From Diadophis punctatus similis (Eukaryota; Chordata; Lepidosauria; Squamata; Dipsadidae): a stretch of DNA of 64,000 nt. Both the position numbers and the translations under genes were made by a program. The DNA is taken from positions 2,284,501-2,348,500 of the forward strand of contig JALIGW010000016.1 of assembly GCA_023053685.1 (NCBI GenBank). The letters are read 5' to 3'. Of the stretch, positions 60,225-64,000 are shown piece by piece. Position 1 is the stretch's first letter; each line of letters starts with the position of its first letter. The notes below the pieces were generated by a model. That model ran no database searches. It was given only the letters and a program-made list of their open reading frames with translations, and had not been told where the DNA came from.

Positions 60225-61560
60225 ATAAGATGCTTAGTAGCATGTTTTTCCAGACAGTGGTAGCAGATTCTTACTTGCAGCAGCAACATTAAACAGTGGT
60301 GAATTTACTGAATGTTTAGAAAATGCCTCCAAGCTACACACAGCAGCCTGCAGCCATGTGCTCTATAGGCTTCATCTAGATTTTGCTTTCCCCATTATGG
60401 ATTCTAATGGAGGTGCCAAATATATTCCAAGATTGACTGCAAAATTCTTTTGCTTCTTAAGATACAATGAAATAACAATGGGAGGCAAACCTCTACAGTG
60501 GTATAGTGTGAGGCTATAGGGCTCTAAGCTCTACAAAGCAAGCAAAAGAAAAACAGATGTAGAAAAAAAATCAAACAGGAAAACCAAAGACCCTGGATTT
60601 GGTATAACATCAAAATCAAATCAACATGGAATCTTTTATAGTTCATCTTTTGAGAAACATGCCATAAAGCCTCCCTGGTAAGAATTCCCTTATGGCAAAA
60701 CAGGTGAGGAAACGCATAAAACAGCCCAGAATCAAATGTTCAACAAATTGTTGTTGTTGTTTTTAAAAAGAGAGTTAAAGCCAAACTTACCACTATGACT
60801 TGCGTTAATAATTCAAGTGGAACTGAACTTTTTTTAACTGTAGCTGCCCACATTGCACAAATATTAACATTATTCTATGTGTTTTGTGTAACACATGAGA
60901 AGTTTCTGCGTTTTTTTCTTCTTCTTTTACTTCCCCCACCCCCGATCTGGCAGGAACTGTCACTCAAATTTTGCCAAGACCTTTTCCAACAGCAGAGAAT
61001 ATACATAACTCGAGGTTCAGCTATACCAGTCACTGAGAACCGAAGAGAGAATTTCCATACAAGTCCAACCAAACAAGACATGCAGACAATGGATAGGCAT
61101 GTTTAAAAAAAAGCAAGAATGTGAACTGTGTACATCTGAAACTCTGCGGAAGCTTCTGGAAAAAAAAACAAGAATCCCTCACCTTTCCCTCCATCCTTTT
61201 TAATCATTAGCTTATACTGTATTCTCAAAAGGAAAGGTATTTATATTTTCTGTTTGCATCACAATTTCCCAACAATAAGATACTCACTTGGAAATTCTGC
61301 TCTGTTCATAGCAACTGCTCAAGCAAATGATAAACTTCTGCAGTCTAGAATGCAGCCATAAACTGTACATATCATAAACAGCACATGCATTGCAATACTG
61401 TACACACAAAACACACAGGGCTTTGATCACACACTTGTGGCCATTTTGACTTTTTTGACTCTTCCTTGTGGATACCACAAAAACATTATGCAGCTTTTTG
61501 CTGGGAAACAACACAAGGCAATTACAGGAAGTTTATGACAAAATGTCTTGACTAACGAAC
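60225..61560. other. Intergenic, nothing recognised
   Basis: AT-rich sequence. An open stretch at 60795-61106 has no features of a known protein and no splice context I can support. Confidence 0.5.
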
Positions 61561-61579
61561 TAATGTATGACCAAATGTC

Positions 61580-61759
61580 TATGGAGATTCTCAGTCATCC
61601 AGGTCATGGTTGTCCCAAAGGTGCTTTTTTCAAGAGGCAACTGGACTTTCTTTGAAGAAAAACCAGTCAGAGCTGAAAAAGCTTCTTGGATGAGAAGTGA
61701 AACATCTTCAAAGAAAAACCAGAAAGTCCACTTGCCTCTTGAAAAAAGCACCTTTGGGA
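61580..61759. mobile_element. Fold-back element with 19-bp flanking repeat
   Basis: 180 bp from TATGGAGATTCTCAG to GCACCTTTGGGA. Arms GGCAACTGGACTTTCTTTG and its near-complement pair. The direct repeat TAATGTATGACCAAATGTC (61561-61579) recurs with one change at 61760-61778. Confidence 0.88.
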
Positions 61760-61780
61760 TAATGTATGACCAAATATCTT

Positions 61781-62330
61781 CTGAATGTCCTTAAATTACG
61801 ATCACAATTGAGACCAAAATTTTTGTTGCTAATTGAGACAGTTGTTAAGTGAATCTTGCCCCATTTTATGACCTTTTGTGCCATAGTTGTTAAGTGAACC
61901 ACTACAGTTGTTATGTTAGTAACACAGTTCTTAAGTAAATCTGGCTTCCACATTGACTTTGCTTGTTAGAAGATCGCAAAATAGCAATAGCAATAACACT
62001 TTACTGCTTCACGGTGCTTTACAGCCCTCTCTTAGTGGTTTACAGAGTTATCATATTGCCCCCAACAGTCTGGATCTTCATATTACTGACCTCGGAAGGA
62101 TGGAGGGCTGAGTCAACCTTGAATCAGTGAGGATCGAACTGCCAAACTGTTGGCAGTCGGCAGTCAACAGAAACAGCCTTCAGTACTGCATTCTAACCAC
62201 TATGCCACCACGGCTCAGTGATCACATGACCCCAGGACACTGCAACCATCATAAATATGAGTCAGCTGCCAAGTGTCTGAATTAAATTGATGAGGATGCA
62301 GGATCAAACTGATTAGGACTTTCAAACATT
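61781..62330 (+). mobile_element. CAGGTAGTCC-type element split by a SINE
   Basis: GTTGTTAAGTGAATCTTGCC, GTTGTTAAGTGAACCACTAC, and after the SINE TGATCACATGACCCCAGGAC and CATCATAAATATGAGTCAGC follow the interior order of 29220-29595. The SINE at 61981-62216 interrupts it. Confidence 0.7.
61981..62216 (-). mobile_element. tRNA-derived squamate SINE, nested
   Basis: ATAGCAATAGCAATAACACT tail and TATGCCACCACGGCTC head complement, inserted in the CAGGTAGTCC-type element. Confidence 0.88.
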
Positions 62331-64000
62331 ACATTTTCAGATCAGGACACACTTCACCTAGCCTTTGAAGTTCTTCATATAAGAATCAATTCCTAAATAT
62401 TTTAAATTAAACATATGAAAAAATAAAAACTAGCTGAATCAAAAATAGTAAATAAACAAATTGTTTTTAAAAAGATATGGAACTACTGCAATAAAGTACT
62501 GTAATTCAATTTATTAGATAATAAATAAGACAAATACTTGGTTCACTTTGCAAATATATTCTCTGCTATCATTCATTCCATAAAATACAGTAAGACAAAC
62601 ATAATTGGAATTTGCTAATATGACATCACATTTATAGGTTTCAGGAAAATGGAAATAATGTACAGGTTATTTGTAGGAGATGACCAGGCTAAGCCTGAGG
62701 GAGGGGTCAAACTCATCATCAGTCATGAGTCCCTGCGCCCCCACAAGAGATCTGAGTCCAGTCCACCTTGAATTTCTTTCTATACTTAATTAGAAAAATT
62801 AAAAAGGACATGAATGAAGTAGAATTTTCAAAGCAGACTCAGCAACAATGGATGGTGATTGCAAAACTATTCAGATTATGACTTTATACTTTTTATACAT
62901 TTTTTATAATAGACTCTATTTGTACAAGATACATTCATAGTGGGATGCAAAATTCACAGTTGCTAAATAAATAATGGGGGAAAATAGTGTGCAATTTACA
63001 ATTGGGAAAAAATGGGCTTATGAACCCAGGCAATAAGCTTCACATCTCAGTTGTCCTAGTTTTTCTACCATTTTTCTACCCACCAAAGTGTAATTTAAAA
63101 TAGAAGCTTTCAAAGCTTTGCTATTTTTTTTAATAGCAAAGACTGAGGAACACCATTTACATAGGTAAAAATCCATCTAGTGATAATTTTAGCACTGTAA
63201 CAAGAATTCTAATCTAACAAAACAAAACCAATGGGCTGTTCCCATGCTGCAGAAATGTACATATACACACAAATTATCATTTACAGTGTAATCATAATAT
63301 ATTTTATTATAGAATCCAGTTCTCCACTTGCTATTATTGGGTGCGGTTCTTCAATAGACTGGATCACTACTCCCTGATTTAAGAGACAAAAAACATATTG
63401 TTACACCCAAACTCTTCTGAATTGCACACCCAATACTGAAAGATGATATTTTAAGGTTCTGTTGTATTCTATTTTAGCATTGGATTTGTGCTTTTTAAAA
63501 AATTGTTTGTGTACAATTATCACTTTTGGAAATTATAATGAGGTTTTAGATTATATGTGTAATGTTTCTATTCTATTATTGTTTTGTATTCGTATTGTGA
63601 ACTATTGCATGCTGGTTTGGTCAAAAATGAAAAGAATAAAAAAGAACATATACTTATGTTATATAGATTAAATACTGGATGATGGAGCCCAAGTATTTAT
63701 TATTTACCTTCTTTATAAATAGCTAAATATATTGTATTAAGAAAACATACTTTATGCAATCTGCTCACAGACTACCATAGCCACATTTTAAATTCCCCAA
63801 ATGCAATGCAATATGGGGAATGTATTATGCCATGCAAGAGACAAAAAATTGTCTTATCATGGCTTCTTTGTTAAATACTTCATGACATAGAATTGTTGTT
63901 GCATATAAAGAGAAAATGCATTGAACAGGATTATTTGAAGTATCTGGTGTTCAAAACTGGCAAAATCTGTTTTTTAATATAGTTGTTAAGGCATCAGGTT
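62331..64000. other. Intergenic, nothing recognised
   Basis: AT-rich sequence without exon, repeat or RNA gene that I can support. Confidence 0.5.

Noticed and set aside
60795..61106. 103-residue open frame downstream of STARD13
   Set aside because: No recognised family, no splice sites of note, length expected by chance in AT-rich DNA.
61678..61715. Hammerhead-ribozyme-like core GGATGAG...GAAAC in the fold-back family
   Set aside because: The hammerhead core needs CUGAUGA; here the first two bases are U and G, the essential C is missing, and helix II is not evident. Also true of the other copies. Kept only as a hint of Penelope-type origin.
55331..64000. Klotho (KL) gene on the minus strand, expected neighbour in mammals
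   Set aside because: No glycosidase-like coding sequence or exon is visible; the gene may start beyond the window.

Overview
This is vertebrate nuclear DNA, most likely from a squamate and probably an advanced snake. The window carries 13 spliced coding exons of a conserved animal gene. Its repeats are of squamate type: tRNA-derived SINEs with a 'GAGCCGAGGTGGCGCAG' head, CR1, L2, RTE, R4 and L1 LINE remnants, a very large set of hAT-type MITEs, and an (AATAG)n array next to a LINE 3' end, a pairing known from colubroid snakes. The species call is inference. There are no operons, CRISPR arrays or bacterial features, and most long open frames here are translated microsatellites or LINE fragments.

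The only host gene I can support is STARD13 (DLC2, a Rho GTPase-activating protein) on the + strand. Thirteen exons between 5834 and 53116 join in one frame and encode about 1062 residues. They run from the SAM domain (exons at 5834, 7469, 9966), through the Ser-rich adhesion linker (18138-19519 and 25738-25911), the RhoGAP domain (33516 to 45950) and the START domain (48401 to 53116), to the stop codon. The human protein is about 1113 residues, so only about 50 N-terminal residues and the promoter lie upstream of the window. All introns are GT-AG except the one after 10029, which has a GC donor. The 3'UTR starts at 53117; its end is not certain. No second host gene is recognisable downstream.

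The introns and flanks are crowded with mobile DNA. I find 19 hAT-like elements, 16 of them bounded by an 8-bp target-site duplication readable in the sequence, and a 17th with an offset one. They split by target type. Hairpin, 'CAGTGGTTC', 'GGCGAACC' and 'GTGTCAAAC' types all sit in duplications with TA at the centre. The 'AACCCACC' type never does. Other notable items are a 3-kb hAT element (22044-25026) holding a 690-nt pyrimidine tract and a 450-nt purine tract; a 567-bp solo retroviral LTR on the minus strand (12285-12851); a TA-duplicating transposon inserted in frame into a LINE (15466-16401); and a fold-back element whose two well-bounded copies have long (13 and 19 bp) flanking direct repeats, suggesting retroposition or a Penelope-like origin. 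Several LINEs are interrupted by younger MITEs, giving a readable insertion order.
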